Shown piece by piece: positions 43,732 through 55,111 of a stretch of DNA of 64,000 nucleotides. Below the pieces are notes generated by a model. It did no database searches and was not told where the DNA came from. It was given only the letters and a program-made list of their open reading frames with translations. This DNA is from Eurosta solidaginis (taxonomy: Eukaryota; Arthropoda; Insecta; Diptera; Tephritidae): positions 1-64,000 of the forward strand of contig NW_027137013.1 in NCBI RefSeq assembly GCF_040869045.1, written 5' to 3'. The position numbers were made by a program, and so were the translations under genes. Position 1 is the stretch's first letter. Each line of letters opens with the position of its first letter.

Positions 43732-43978
43732 TTCAAGCATGTTCTCTGTTCCTGTCCTACGCTTGCGAGGTCTGCGCTCCATCTACTAGGGGCGTCAGAA
43801 CTGGCAAACCTCGAGGCAGCAATTATAAAAGGTCCTAGAAAATTTCTATTATTTGCCAAGAGGTCGGAGTTATATTATAACATAAATTCTGGTACCAAAT
43901 TGGGGTTGTCCTAGTTAGACTATGGACACATTCAATCTATGTAATGTCTTTATTGACAGACCAGTTCGAACTTACCTA
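43732..43978 (+). mobile_element. LINE 3' fragment with intact C-terminal frame
   Basis: The frame from 43732 reads FKHVLCSCPTLARSALHLLG, then SELANLEAAIIKGPRKFLLF, AKRSELYYNINSGTK and a stop. It matches the end of the LINE protein at 55112-55948 without a frame break. The 3' tail GACACATTCAATCTATG and CAGACCAGTTCGAAC follow. It is a 5'-truncated insertion, presumably younger than the 39200 copy. Confidence 0.8.
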
Positions 43979-44694
43979 CATTTATAACGTTGCACAATTC
44001 CCAGCCAATGGAGTTTATAGGTGTGAATAGATTGCTGTAGCCAAATGTGAAAGCATTGAAACGAAGTTGGGACAGGTATCCGTAGAGGCTTATATATATG
44101 CGCTGTTTAAGTTATGATATTAAGTTTTAAGAAGATTTGTCCTTTTTTCGAGTTTTGTTTCTTTTTAGTAACGAACTTTAGTCCATACAAAATTTCGTGT
44201 GTGGCAACAGTGACAATGATTTTTCACGAGCTTGATCCGAATTTGCTACCAGAATTGACCAAACTGTTCGTGGTGCTGCCCTAACCTCAAAAATCGGAGG
44301 AAATATCACTGACGATGGACCAGAAAACTCGATTTTTTAATTGAATTATTCAAATAGTTTAACAACTCTTTATTAATAGCTTTTTGCTGATTTCCGAAAC
44401 GTAAAGGTATTGATGCACGGTTAAAATGCCAAGCCTAAATATGAAGTTGTTTTGTGTTGTATAAATGGCCAAACAATATTGTTTCTAGTTTTCGATTTTT
44501 AAAACTTATTGGTCTTTATTTTAAAATATTTTGAAGATTTTAGACTTATTGTTCGAAAAAGGTTTACATTCAAACTAGATAAAATTAAGGAGCACAGGAT
44601 ATTGAAAGGTTTCTAATTTGGTAGAAAAAATATTTAAAAACTGATTTAGCCAATTAGTGGATTAAAAAATTTTCATATTTTTAACCGTGTGCGT
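43979..44694. other. Non-coding interval
   Basis: No recognisable gene or repeat. Confidence 0.5.
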
Positions 44695-45046
44695 TAAGGC
44701 AAGGGGTTGTGTAGCACAACCCTCTCAAGGGGTTGCCAGCGCAATATATAGCTTCTCCAACCCATTTGTCAACCTCACCTACCCGCGGCGAATCCTGTTT
44801 CATTAACAGACGAGGCTCTGGCGACCCCCAGCTCCTCAGGGAACTAGGGGGTGGGAAGGGAGGGATGGCCTTGAAGGTTTAGTGCGGTCATATAAATCGT
44901 TCCCGAGATGGTCGAGCTAATACCTTAATGGTGCGTTGTTACCGGAACGTACCGGATCTGTATCCGGCGAAGGACCATCAACATCGATAACACTCCCCAA
45001 AGCCTTCGGGGAGTGTCTTTAGTGTTAATACAACAACAACAACGAT
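44695..45046 (+). repeat. Dispersed repeat with (CAA)n tail
   Basis: Contains GGGGTTGCCAGCGCAATATA, CAACCTCACCTACCCGCGG, CTCTGGCGACCCCCAGCTCC, GAACTAGGGGGTGGGA, a strong hairpin ACACTCCCCAAAGCCTTCGG / GGGAGTGT and an ending ACAACAACAACAAC. A diverged relative lies at 17640-18030. A (CAA)n 3' tail suggests a LINE-dependent retroposon (SINE-like), but no clear pol III boxes were seen. Confidence 0.65.
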
Positions 45047-47436
45047 ATAAAAGAGTATGTTGCAAGGTTCCCCTATTTTATTTGGAGCGAAGTTTAATAT
45101 GAATTTTGTATCCCAAGTATTGCGCTTCAATATAACTATGCTATATATAAGCTATGTGCAAAGATTTCAGTCAATCGAAAAATTTTCAAATTCGTTTTTA
45201 AATCACGTTCTTGGCCTCAAGACGCCTCTTATCTTGAATTTTCATTGGATAGTAAAGTATGTTGAACATTTCTAACTAACATGAAACTGACGTAATATAA
45301 ATTAAAACAACTCTATTTTCTTTTAAGTCAATTCTAGCATAGATATGTGAAGCAATGCTGTGTTGGTATACCGTAATGTGTGAGCAATATTTTCTCCACA
45401 GAATGCAGGGTATGTTAAGAAAGCTAAAGTGGAATGTATTTATATGGCCTTCCGCAGACGCCTCGGCTCGTACTCAGATTTTTCACATAACGACGCTGAC
45501 GATACACCTATAGAGCCTCAAATCATGCGACAAACCATCGTCCAAGTTCGAGTTATCATATTGTTAAGCGATATTCCATTCGGAACAGACGTTGTGTATA
45601 TCGCGAATTAATCCAGAGTAGTCGCATGTAACATTTGTGACCCGGGTCTCACTCGGAAGTCTGAGTTAATCTTTTTCAAATATTAAAAATCGTGTTAGTG
45701 GAACCCACTGAATAAATCGACAATGGATTATAGATATACGATTCCCCTTATTTTTCTACTGTGAAAATAGTGTTCATGCGTCATAAGAATGAATCCGAGG
45801 AAAAATCTGAGTGCTGTTTTAGCCAATGATTTAGAGCCTTTGACATTTTCGAGGGTTTCGGAAAAGCTCTGTGGTTAGTACGGTAATGCGCGCAACATGG
45901 TTTAGTGCGCCTGTCTGCTGAGTTGTTCTCTGTTCTGATTAGTCGTCCTCGACACATCGGTTGAAAACGCTTAAGGATACTTTCAGATCCGACAGATCTT
46001 TAACGCTAAAAGACATCGATATTTAGTCAAGAAAATTTTTAGAATTTGATAGGGACTTTGCGGTTGCCTCAAATTATCTGCACCAGCGGCAAGGCTGTGT
46101 TTCTTAAGATGCTTTTCCAATAAGGATCTTTTATGTTGATCAATCAGTATTCTTATTTCGAGGGGCCGCGATAGGGCTTGGAGTCTGGAAATCAGTCACC
46201 CCTTCTGTTCTCTAAGGCATCCGTAGTTTTTTAACTATTTTTACGTTAGTCAAAATTTTTGTTTTAACGTAGCGAAGTCGTTTGATCGATCAACTAAGAG
46301 GGATATTGATAGGTGGTTATATGCTAAAGCAAGAATTGAGGTTGACATTTGTAATTGTGGGTGAAAAACTATAGAAGGTAAAAAATTTAATGTATCTATA
46401 AGTTGGTAGAGTAATTCCATCAGAGTGGACGTTTAACTGTCATTTCAACTGCAATAATGAGTTCTTAGACTATCGGTGTGAGAAGAACAAACTGGCGGGA
46501 CTTAGGAGATAATCTTTTTTGGAGCCTTTTTCTGCTGATAGCTATTCTAAGGATGCGCCTGGGATTACCATGATTTTGAAATTGTCTGCGTAGCTTACTA
46601 TGTTAGCTCATTCCGAGACGTGAGGGCATTTATAAAAGTTGGAACAGCGGCTTCGTATGTCTTTTCTACTGGCTAAGTTTGAGATACCACTCGAAATGAC
46701 GAATGATGGTAATAAGCGCAACATTGTTTCTGCCTGAGCACCTCTGATGGTTTGCTTTTCGACCTTGCCTACTATATAATACATCATAAATTGTCGGCAG
46801 AGTCTCTGAGCACAAAGGTGGTCAGCGCCCTATTGTTGGATGGCAACCACCCATGTAACAAGGAAAACACGCAGTTTATTATTTCCAGTTCGATATTCCT
46901 GACCAAACCCATGACCAGCATATTGAACTTAGATATCCCTTAACATATGTAAATATAAGTATGAATATGTCTGCTATTGATTGGTTTTGATTGCTCCATC
47001 CACCGGGTTCTTGCGGTCATGCTATGACCTTAAAGGCGTTTCGTCCTCCTCAAACCAAAATGTATTTCAAAAGAGCTACGGTACATGACCAGAAATTTAC
47101 GACAGTGCGCTACGACAGTCAAAATAAAACAAGCGTATTGGTACGAGTACGACAAGTGTACGAGTCGTGTAAGGAACTCCATCCTAACAGACGTGTTTTA
47201 CAAGTACGATACGAAGATGAGCACTCGTCTATATAGGATTTTTATTTGAAAACAAAAAAAAAAACGCAAAACGACCCAAGTTACAAAAAATAAGGACGTA
47301 AGTCAGTTTCTACGAAACTTTTTCAGAAATAGCAGCTTTCAAAGATACAAAGATGTTTCTAGAACCACACCAATGTCGGTACATTAATGTCAACATACTA
47401 AAGCGTATGGTTTATGACTACAGATATGTAAATATT
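45047..47436. other. Non-coding interval
   Basis: No supported gene. Short frames at 45429-45611 and 46991-47236 (80 codons, Arg/Val-rich) have no recognisable domain. No repeats were identified by eye. Confidence 0.5.
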
Positions 47437-47440
47437 ATAT

Positions 47441-48134
47441 TGTCACGAATATTAGCAAAACTAAGGAGTGCTGCCCTCTCTAAGCCGATGCTAAGCAGTA
47501 ACGTGAATGCCCATCAATAATTCAATCATTATGTATCTACATAAACGAAACAATAACTGCATCTATATATATGTACCATGTACGTATACGAGCAGCGGAG
47601 AGTCAATGCACAAACACATGCATATATCTGAGATACTCCTATAAGTATGCAATGAGAAAAACTATAAAATTGTGAAATTGTAGTTACAGCTGAGAAGTTT
47701 GAGAGCTACTGGACTAGTAGATTCTGGAAGCGCCTAGAAGATGTATAAAATTGTGCAATTTTAGTTATAGCTGAGAAGTTTGAGAGCTCATGGACAATGC
47801 TAGTAGATTCTAGAAAATGCGAACGAGGAAACCAAAGAGTATAAAAGGCGACAGATGTAAAGGCGCTGTAATTCAGTTTGATTTGAGCTGTCAAGCAGTT
47901 ACGACTAAGACGATATCTAGCGAGCAATAGCAGTATTATTTTGAATAGTGGAGTTTCATTTGAACTATCAGTTTGGTTATTAAGCTATTCGTTGCACAGT
48001 TTGAGTGTTATTGTGAAGTATTTTAATAAAGGCCATTTTTCCATTATTCAATATTGGAGTTATTTATTCAACAGTTTAGCGATACGAACCTAGCAAAAGG
48101 GCAAACAAGAGGATTTGCAAGCAAATTCGTTACA
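47441..48134 (+). repeat. Solo LTR, longest copy, with internal duplication
   Basis: TGTCACGAATATTAGC...AAATTCGTTACA, 694 bp, flanked by ATAT at 47437-47440 and 48135-48138. A TATA box (TATAAAAGG, 47840) is followed by AATTCAGTTTGATTTGAGC, an initiator-like start region, and AATAAAGG at about 48026. A segment of about 95 bp containing AGCTGAGAAGTTTGAGAGCT is duplicated (about 47660-47740 and 47745-47825), which accounts for the extra length over the other two copies. Confidence 0.85.
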
Positions 48135-48138
48135 ATAT

Positions 48139-48537
48139 ATTAATCCATATCTTACATACAGTAACTACGAGTAACTACCGGCTTTAACATTCTCATCACA
48201 TTTTATTGCATTTCGAAAAGAGTGAGTATATAATGACGTATATGTATGTAAGTAATGCCTACCTGTTTGCATTGGCTATGCGCACATAAAATAGGCAACT
48301 ACTGAATGTAAGTAGTAGGAGTAAAATATATATTCACAATGTTTATTCGTGCTTTCTAATTTAAATAATTGGTCACGTAGTACATTAATGCATTCATACA
48401 ATCGAATTGCAATCAAGCATGAATTGTTACTGAACGTTCTTATATCAGGCTGTAATAGTTTTTCTATTAATTCGTATATGTATGTATACGTAAATGTGCA
48501 TGTTTATACGCAGCTGTACTTGTACACATGGTATTAT
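48139..48537. other. Non-coding interval
   Basis: AT-rich with TATGTATG-type runs at 48240-48255 and 48475-48490. Nothing else recognised. Confidence 0.5.
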
Positions 48538-49226
48538 AATTTTGATTGGATAACAGTTGGTTGTACAGGTATAAAGGAATCGAGATAGATGTAGACTTCC
48601 ATATATCAAAATCAACATTATCGAAAAAAAATTTGATTGAGCCATGTCCGTCCGTCCGTCTGTCCGTCTGTCCGCTAACACGACAACTTGAGTAAATGTT
48701 TAGATATCTTCACCAAATTTGGTACACGAGCTTACCTCGACCCAGAATAGATTGGTATTGAAAATTAGCGAAATCGGATGATAAACACGCCCACTTTTTA
48801 TATATATAACATTTTGGAAAACACAGAAAACCTGAATATTTAGCAAATAATACACCTAGAATGTTGAAATTTGACGTGTGGGCTGATGTTGAGACTCTTG
48901 ATAAAAATTTGAAATTTTTTTTTTTTAAATGGGTATGGCACCGCCCACTTGTGATAAAATCAATTTTATAAATATTATTAATCACAAATCAAAAATCGTT
49001 AAACCTATCGTAACAAAATTCGGCAGAGAAGTTGCCTTTACTATAATGAAAACTTTGAAGAAAAATTAATGAAATCGGTTAAGGACCACGCCCGCTTTTA
49101 TATAAAACATTTTTAAAAGGGTCGTGGACGAATAAAATAAGCTATATCTTTGCAAAAAGAGCTTTATATCAATGGTATTTCATTTCCCAAGTGGATTTAT
49201 AACAATAAATGGGAAACCCTTCATAT
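48538..49226 (-). mobile_element. Partial minus copy of an array-bearing element subfamily
   Basis: Begins with the right-end region (TTGGATAACAGTTGGTTGTA) and (GTCC/GTCT)n beside GAGCCATGTCC at 48640-48675. It then diverges from the other bodies (AACACGCCCACTTTTTATAT, GGTATGGCACCGCCCACTTG). It lacks an array and ends exactly where the next plus copy starts. Confidence 0.7.
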
Positions 49227-49329
49227 TTAAAACAAGTAAGGAAGGCTAAGTTCGGGTGTAACCGAACATAACATACTCAGTTGAGAGCTATGGAGACAAA
49301 ATAAGGAAAATCAATCTGGGGTAACCCTG

Positions 49330-51690
49330 GAATGTGGTTGTATAACATGTGTATCAAATGAAAGGTATTAAAGAGTATTTTAAGAGAGAATAGGCCATAG
49401 TTCTATGGATGAACGCCATTTAGGGATATCGCCATAAAGGTAGACCAGGGCTGACTCTAGAATTTGTTTGTACGATATGGGTATCAAATGAAAGGTGTTA
49501 CTGAGCATTTTAAGAGGCAGTGGGCCTTAGGTCTATCGGTGGACGCCTTTTCGAGATGTCCCCATTAAGGTGGACCAGGGGTGATTCTAGAATGTGTTTG
49601 TACGATATGGGAATCAAATGAAAGGTGTTACTGAGCATTTTAAGAGGGAGTGGGCATTAGGTCTATAGGTGGACGCCTTTTAGAGATATCGCCATTAGGG
49701 TGGGCCAGGGGTGACTCTAGAATGTTTGTACGGTATGGGTATCAAACGAAAGGTGTTACTGAGCATTTTAAGAGGGAGTGGGCATTAGGTCTATAGGTGG
49801 GCGCCTTTTCGAGATATCGCCATTAGGGTGGGCCAGGGGTGACTCTAGAATGTGTTTGTACGATATGTGCATCAAACGAAAGGTGTTACTGAGCATTTTA
49901 AGAGGGAGTGGGCATTAGGTCTATAGGTGGACGCCCTTTCGAGATATCGCCATTAGGGTGGGCCAGGGGTGACTCTAGAATGTTTGTACGATATGGGTAT
50001 CAAACGAAAGGTGTTACTGAGCATTTTAAGAGGGAGTGGGCATTAGGTCTATAGGTGGACGCCTTTTCGAGATATCGCCATTAGGGTGGGCCAGGGGTGA
50101 CTCTAGAATGTGTTTGTACGATATGGGTATCAAATGAAAGGTGGTAAGGAGTATTTTAAAAGGGAGTAATCCTTAGTTCTATAGGTGGACGCCTTTTCGA
50201 GATATCGCCATAAAGGTGGACCAAGGGTGACTCTAGAATGTTTGTACGATATGGGTATCAAACGAAAGGTGTTACTGAGCATTTTAAGAGGGAGTGGGCA
50301 TTAGGTCTATAGGTGGACGCCTTTTCGAGATATCGCCATTAGGGTGGGCCAGGGTGACTCTAGAATGTGTTTGTACGATATGGGTATCAAATGAAAGGTG
50401 GTAATGAGTATTTTAAAAGGGAGTAATCCTTAGTTCTATAGGTGGACGCCTTTTCGAGATATCGCCATAAAGCTGGACCAAGGGTGACTCTAGAATGTTT
50501 GTACGGTATGGGTATCAAACGAAAGGTGTTACTGAGCATTTTAAGAGGGAGTGGGCATTAGGTCTATAGGTGGACGCCTTTTCGAGATATCGCCATTAGG
50601 GTGGGCCAGGGGACTCTAGAATGTGTTTGTAAGATATGGGTATCAAATGAAAGGTGGTAATGAGTATTTTAAAAGGGAGTAATCCTTAGTTCTATAGGTG
50701 GACGGCTTTTCGAGATATCGCCATTAGGGTGGGCCAGGTGTGACTCTAGAATGTTTGTACGATATGGGTATCAAACGAAAGGTGTTACTGAGCATTTTAA
50801 GAGGGAGTGGGCATTAGGTCTATAGGTGGACGCCTTTTCGAGATATCGCCATTAGGGTGGGACAGGGGTGACTCTAGAATGTTTGTATGATATGGGTATC
50901 AAACGAAAGGTGTTACTGAGCATTTTAAGAGGGAGTGTACATTAGGTCTATAGGTGGACGCCTTTTCGAGATATCGCCATTAGGGTGGGCCAGGGGTGAC
51001 TCTAGAATGTTTGTACGATATGGGTATCAAACGAAAGGTGTTACTGAGCATTTTAAGAGGGAGTGGACATTAGGTCTATAGGTGGACGCCTTTTCGAGAT
51101 ATCGCCATTAGGGTGGGCCAGGGTGACTCTAGAATGTGTTTGTACGATATGGGTATCAAATGAAAGGTGGTAATGAGTATTTTAAAAGGGAGTAATCCTT
51201 AGTTCTATAGGTGGACGGCTTTTCGAAATATCGCCATTAGGGTGGGCCAGGTGTGACTCTAGAATGTTTGTACGATATGGGTATCAAACGAAAGCTGTTA
51301 CTGAGCATTTTAAGAGGGAGTGGGCATTAGGTCTATAGGTGGACGCCTTTTCGAGATATTGCCATTAGGGTGGGCCAGGGGTGACTCTAGAATGTTTGTA
51401 CGATATGGGTATCAAACGAAAGGTGTTACTGAGCATTTTAAGAGGGAGTGGACACTAGGTCTATAGGTGTACGCCTTTTCGAGATATCGCCATTAGGGTG
51501 GGCCAGGGGTTACTCTAGAATGTTTGTACGATATGGGTATCAAACGAAAGGTGTTACTGAGCATTTTAAGAGAGAGGGGGCATTAGTTCTATAGGTGGAC
51601 GCCTTTTCGAGATATCGCCATTAGGGTGGGACAGGGGTGACTCTGGTATGTTTTTGTACGATATGGATATCAAATTAAAGGTATTAATGA
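49330..51690 (+). repeat. 128-130-bp satellite array with dimeric higher-order organisation
   Basis: About 18 units. Two monomer types occur. One has AGAATGTTTGTAC and GTTACTGAGCATTTTAAGAG. The other has AGAATGTGTTTGTAC and AGGGAGTAATCCTTAG. The second type recurs at 50161, 50418, 50674 and 51187, that is at about 257-bp steps (one step doubled). Confidence 0.9.
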
Positions 51691-52931
51691 GGGTTTTAAA
51701 AGCGAGTGGCCCTTAGATGTATATGTGAAGGCGTTCTCGTGATATCCACCAAAATGTGGACCAGGTGATCCAGAAAATCATCTGTCGGGTACTGCTAATT
51801 TATTTATATATGCAATACCACTAACAGTATTCCTGCCAAGATTCCAACGGCTGTTGATTTCGCCTTGTAGAACTTTTTCATTTTCTTCTACTTAATATGG
51901 TAGGTGTCACACCCATTTTACAAAGATTTTTCCAAAGTTATATTTTGCGTCAACAAACCAATCCAGTTACCATGTTTCATCCCTTTTTTCGTATTTGGTA
52001 TAGAATTATGGCATTTTTTTCATTTTTCGTAATTTTCGATATCGATAAAGTGGGCGTGGTTATGGTCAGATTTCGCCCATTTTTTATACCAAGAAAAAGT
52101 GAGCTCAGGTAAGTACGTGGGCTAAGTTTAGTAAAGATATATCGGATTTTGCTCAAGTTATTGTGTTAATGGCCGAGCGGAAGGACAGACGGTGGACTGT
52201 GTATAAAAACTGGGCGTGGCTTCCACTGATTTCGCCCATTTTCACAGAGAACAGTTACCGTCATAGAATCTATGCTCCTACCAAATTTGAGAAGGATTGG
52301 TAAATTTTTGTTCGACTTATGGCAATAAAAGTATTCTAGACAAACTAAATGAAAATGGGCGGAGCCACGCCCATTTTGAAATTTTCTTTTATTTTTGTAT
52401 TTTGTTGCATCATATCATTACTGGAGTTGAATTTTGACTTAATTTACTTATATACAGTAAAGATATTAAATTTTTTGTTAAAATTTGAATTTAAAAAAAT
52501 TTTTTTTTAAAAAGTGGGCGTGTTCTTAATCCAATTTTGCTAATTTTTATTTAGCACATATAGAGTAATAGTAGTAACGTTCCTGCCAAATTTCATCATG
52601 ATATCTTCAACGACTGCCAAATTACAGCTTGCAAAACTTTTAAATTACCTTCTTGTAAAAGTGGGCGGGGCCACGCCCATTGTCCAAAATCTTACTAATT
52701 TTCTATTCTGCGTCATAACATCAACCCATCTACCAAGTTTCGTCGCTTTATCTGTCTTTTGTAATGAGTTATCGCACTTTTTCGGTTTTTCGAAATTTTC
52801 GATATCGAAAAAGTGGGCGTGGTTATAGTCCGATATCGTTCATTTTAAATAGCGATCTGAGATGAGTGCTCAGGAACCTACGTACCAAATTTCATCAAGA
52901 TACCTCAAAATTTACTCAAGTTATCGTGTTA

Positions 52932-52995
52932 ACGGACGGACGGACGGACGGACGGACGGACGGACGGACGGACGGACGGACGGACGGACGGACAT
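52932..52995 (+). repeat. (ACGG)n microsatellite, about 16 units
   Basis: An uninterrupted tetranucleotide run just before ACATGGCTCAATC, the core of mini-me-like elements. Other copies of this element have only three to six units. The corresponding frame reads TDGR repeats and is not a gene. Confidence 0.95.
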
Positions 52996-53435
52996 GGCTC
53001 AATCAAATTTTTTTTCGATCCTGATTATTTTGATATATGGAAGTCTATATCTATCTCGATTCCTTTATATATGTACAACCAACCGTTATCCAATCAAACT
53101 TAATATACTCTGTGAGCTCTGCTCAACTGAGTATAAAAATGTGTGTGGCACCGCCCCTGTAATGACTAAGCAATTTTCTATGTCTCGGGTGCCATAACTC
53201 GAAGAAAAATTAGTTCAGAATAGAACCATATGTATACCTATTATTGCGCAGTCTTGTAACACTATTAAGCACACAAAACAAACAACAACAGCATTTGAAT
53301 TGTACAGCTGGGTATATAGTGTTCGGTTTCATCCGAGCTTAGACTTTCTTACTTCTTTTTATCTATGCTTAGTAAATTTCACATATTAAATTTTCGTGAT
53401 ATAGTTAACTATCTCATAATTTTACGAAAATTTAA

Positions 53436-54244
53436 CCCTAGTTCGGCCGACGAGTCACCGGGGTGACTTTTTCATATTCTTCCTTCAAAAGAAACCATTT
53501 TTAGTAAATTTTTTTAACTCATTTTCCGTAACCTCTTAACTTTATGAATTTTAAATCGAAAAAATACAAAAAAGTTTTCATAATTTTAGTCAAATACATC
53601 TGTTTTACAACGCATTTGGCCGATGTATCACCGGGGTGACTATTTAATTATTTAATAAAAAAACATATAACATATAATAAATTTTGTTATATCATTTTCC
53701 GTAACATTCTAACTTAATGAATTTTAAGCAGAAAAAATACAAAATAAGGTTATATATATTGGCGGCCACCGTGGTGTGATGGTAGCGTGCTCCGCCTATC
53801 ACACCGTATGCCCTGGGTTCAACTCCCGGGCAAAGCAACATCAAAATTTTAGAAATAAGATTTTTCAATTAGAAGAAAATTTTTCTAAGCGGGGTCGCCC
53901 CTCGGCAGTGTCTGGCAAGCGCTCCGATTGTATTTCTGCCATGAAAAGCTCTCAGTGAAAACTCATCTGCCTTGCAGATGCCGTTCGGAGTCGGCATAAA
54001 ACATGTAGGTCCCGTCCGGCCAATTTGTAGGGAAAAATCAAGAGGAGCACGACGCAAATTGGAAGAGAAGCTCGGCCTTAGATCTCTTCGGAGGTTATCG
54101 CGCCTTACATTTATTTTTTTTATTTTTTTTAATTTTAGTCATAGAAAACTGTAACGGGTTGAACACTTTTATTCTTTTTCAGGCAGTCACCGGGGTGACC
54201 GCTTCGGCCAAAAATAGATGTACAAATCGTCGGCCGAACTAGGG
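53436..54244. mobile_element. piggyBac-like MITE flanked by TTAA, containing a SINE
   Basis: Perfect terminal inverted repeats CCCTAGTTCGGCCGACGA (53436) and TCGTCGGCCGAACTAGGG (ending 54244), each flanked by TTAA (53432-53435 and 54245-54248). CCCT...AGGG ends with TTAA targets are the hallmark of piggyBac elements. Three internal copies of TCACCGGGGTGAC occur (about 53455, 53629, 54187), one near each end. About 450 bp without the SINE, no transposase. Confidence 0.8.
53764..54120 (+). mobile_element. tRNA-derived SINE inside the piggyBac-like MITE
   Basis: Plus copy: GGCCACCGTGGTGTGATGG (A box region), CTGGGTTCAACTCCCGGG (B box with stem), GCCGTTCGGAGTCGGC, GGAGGTTATCGCGCCTTACA, then T-rich tail. 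Both pol III boxes are well preserved. Target duplication not identified because the flanks are A/T runs. Confidence 0.9.
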
Positions 54245-54344
54245 TTAACTAGAGAACACGTTCTATGGATTCTTTCTTCATCTAAACAAAATCATCAAAT
54301 TATTAAAAATTAAATATACTAAAGAAAAATTACAAAATTTTCAC

Positions 54345-54705
54345 ACGGCGAAGGTTATTGGGACATGTTTTTTAATTTCACTTCTTCATCAGCTAGCTTT
54401 TCGGGAGCTGCTTTTGAAATCGGGATCTCTAAAATTCATGTCTCATATAAGTGTAAAAGCAGATGCCTCTATCCACTGAGCCACATATATGCCCGCTGCA
54501 CGTAGTTGGTTTCCAAATACTGCTTTTTGTTGCCATGTATTGCTTTTATACACATAATGTTGCATACTAAAAGCATATAGCAATCTGAAGTGTGTGGAAT
54601 ATTTTCAGGCGCGTTCAACAGAACTGATTAGAAGCATTAAGTTTCTGGCAGCGCTTTATTAGAAATGCTTCCGCTGTTCCCCTATAATAATAAGCTCTAC
54701 ATGTA
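54345..54705 (-). repeat. tRNA-like-headed dispersed repeat, copy 2
   Basis: Minus strand TGGCTCAGTGGATAGAGGC is a very good A box, followed by a poor B box, CCCGAAAAGCTAGCTGATG and ACATGTCCCAATAACC. The block order equals 13855-14215. Sequence on the other side (CACATAATGTTGCATACT) matches that copy only loosely. Confidence 0.6.
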
Positions 54706-54837
54706 AAACTACTAATGCAGCGACTAAATTGCACGCATTCAAACCTGCGAATGGTGCAAGGATTTCAAGATTCGCGTATCTCGCAAGAAGAAAAATTCTC
54801 CTTTACTCGATTCTCGAGGTTCTCGATTTCTCGTAGA

Positions 54838-54995
54838 AGAAATAAATGCAAAGCGCGATAACCACCGAAGAGGTTTTAGGCCGAGATTCTCTTCCAATTT
54901 TCGTCTTGCTGCTTTTATTTTTTCGTACAATTGAGCGGGACAGTACCTACATGCTTTAAATTCGGAGTGCTTGCCAAATTACTGCCGAGGGCAAG
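54838..54995 (-). mobile_element. SINE, truncated and internally deleted
   Basis: GCGCGATAACCACCGAAGAG, CTTCCAATTTTCGTCTTGC-like and GGAGTGCTTGCCAAA match the 3' part of the SINE family in minus orientation. The tRNA head is missing and the segment ends directly at a LINE 3' end. Confidence 0.7.
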
Positions 54996-55111
54996 ACATG
55001 TTGCTAGGTAGGGTTAGGTTGAACTGGTCGGTCCACGAGAATCTGACTTAGACTGATTGAGCCCGTAGTGTTACCAGAAGTTTGTTTTAACGACCAAACT
55101 GAAAAACCCTA

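Larger units (their letters stand above)
49227..53355 (+). mobile_element. Array-bearing element, complete plus copy with terminal inverted repeats
   Basis: The left end AAAACAAGTAAGGAAGGCTA / AGTTCGGGTGTAACCGAAC and the right end GTTCGGTTTCATCCGAGC / TTAGACTTTCTTACTTC (53310-53350) are imperfect inverted copies over about 38 bp. Between them lie the satellite (49330-51690), the body, a (GGAC)n microsatellite, and GAGCTCTGCTCAACTGAG at 53110-53135. The last 210 bp (53140-53355) are unlike the other copies here. Non-coding, hence non-autonomous. Confidence 0.75.

Noticed and set aside
46991..47236. 81-codon Arg/Val-rich frame as a conserved small gene
   Set aside because: No recognisable motif, no neighbouring exon or repeat support; cannot be told from chance.
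52862..53197. 111-codon frame with TDGR repeats
   Set aside because: It is a translation of the (ACGG)n microsatellite and the right end of a non-coding element.
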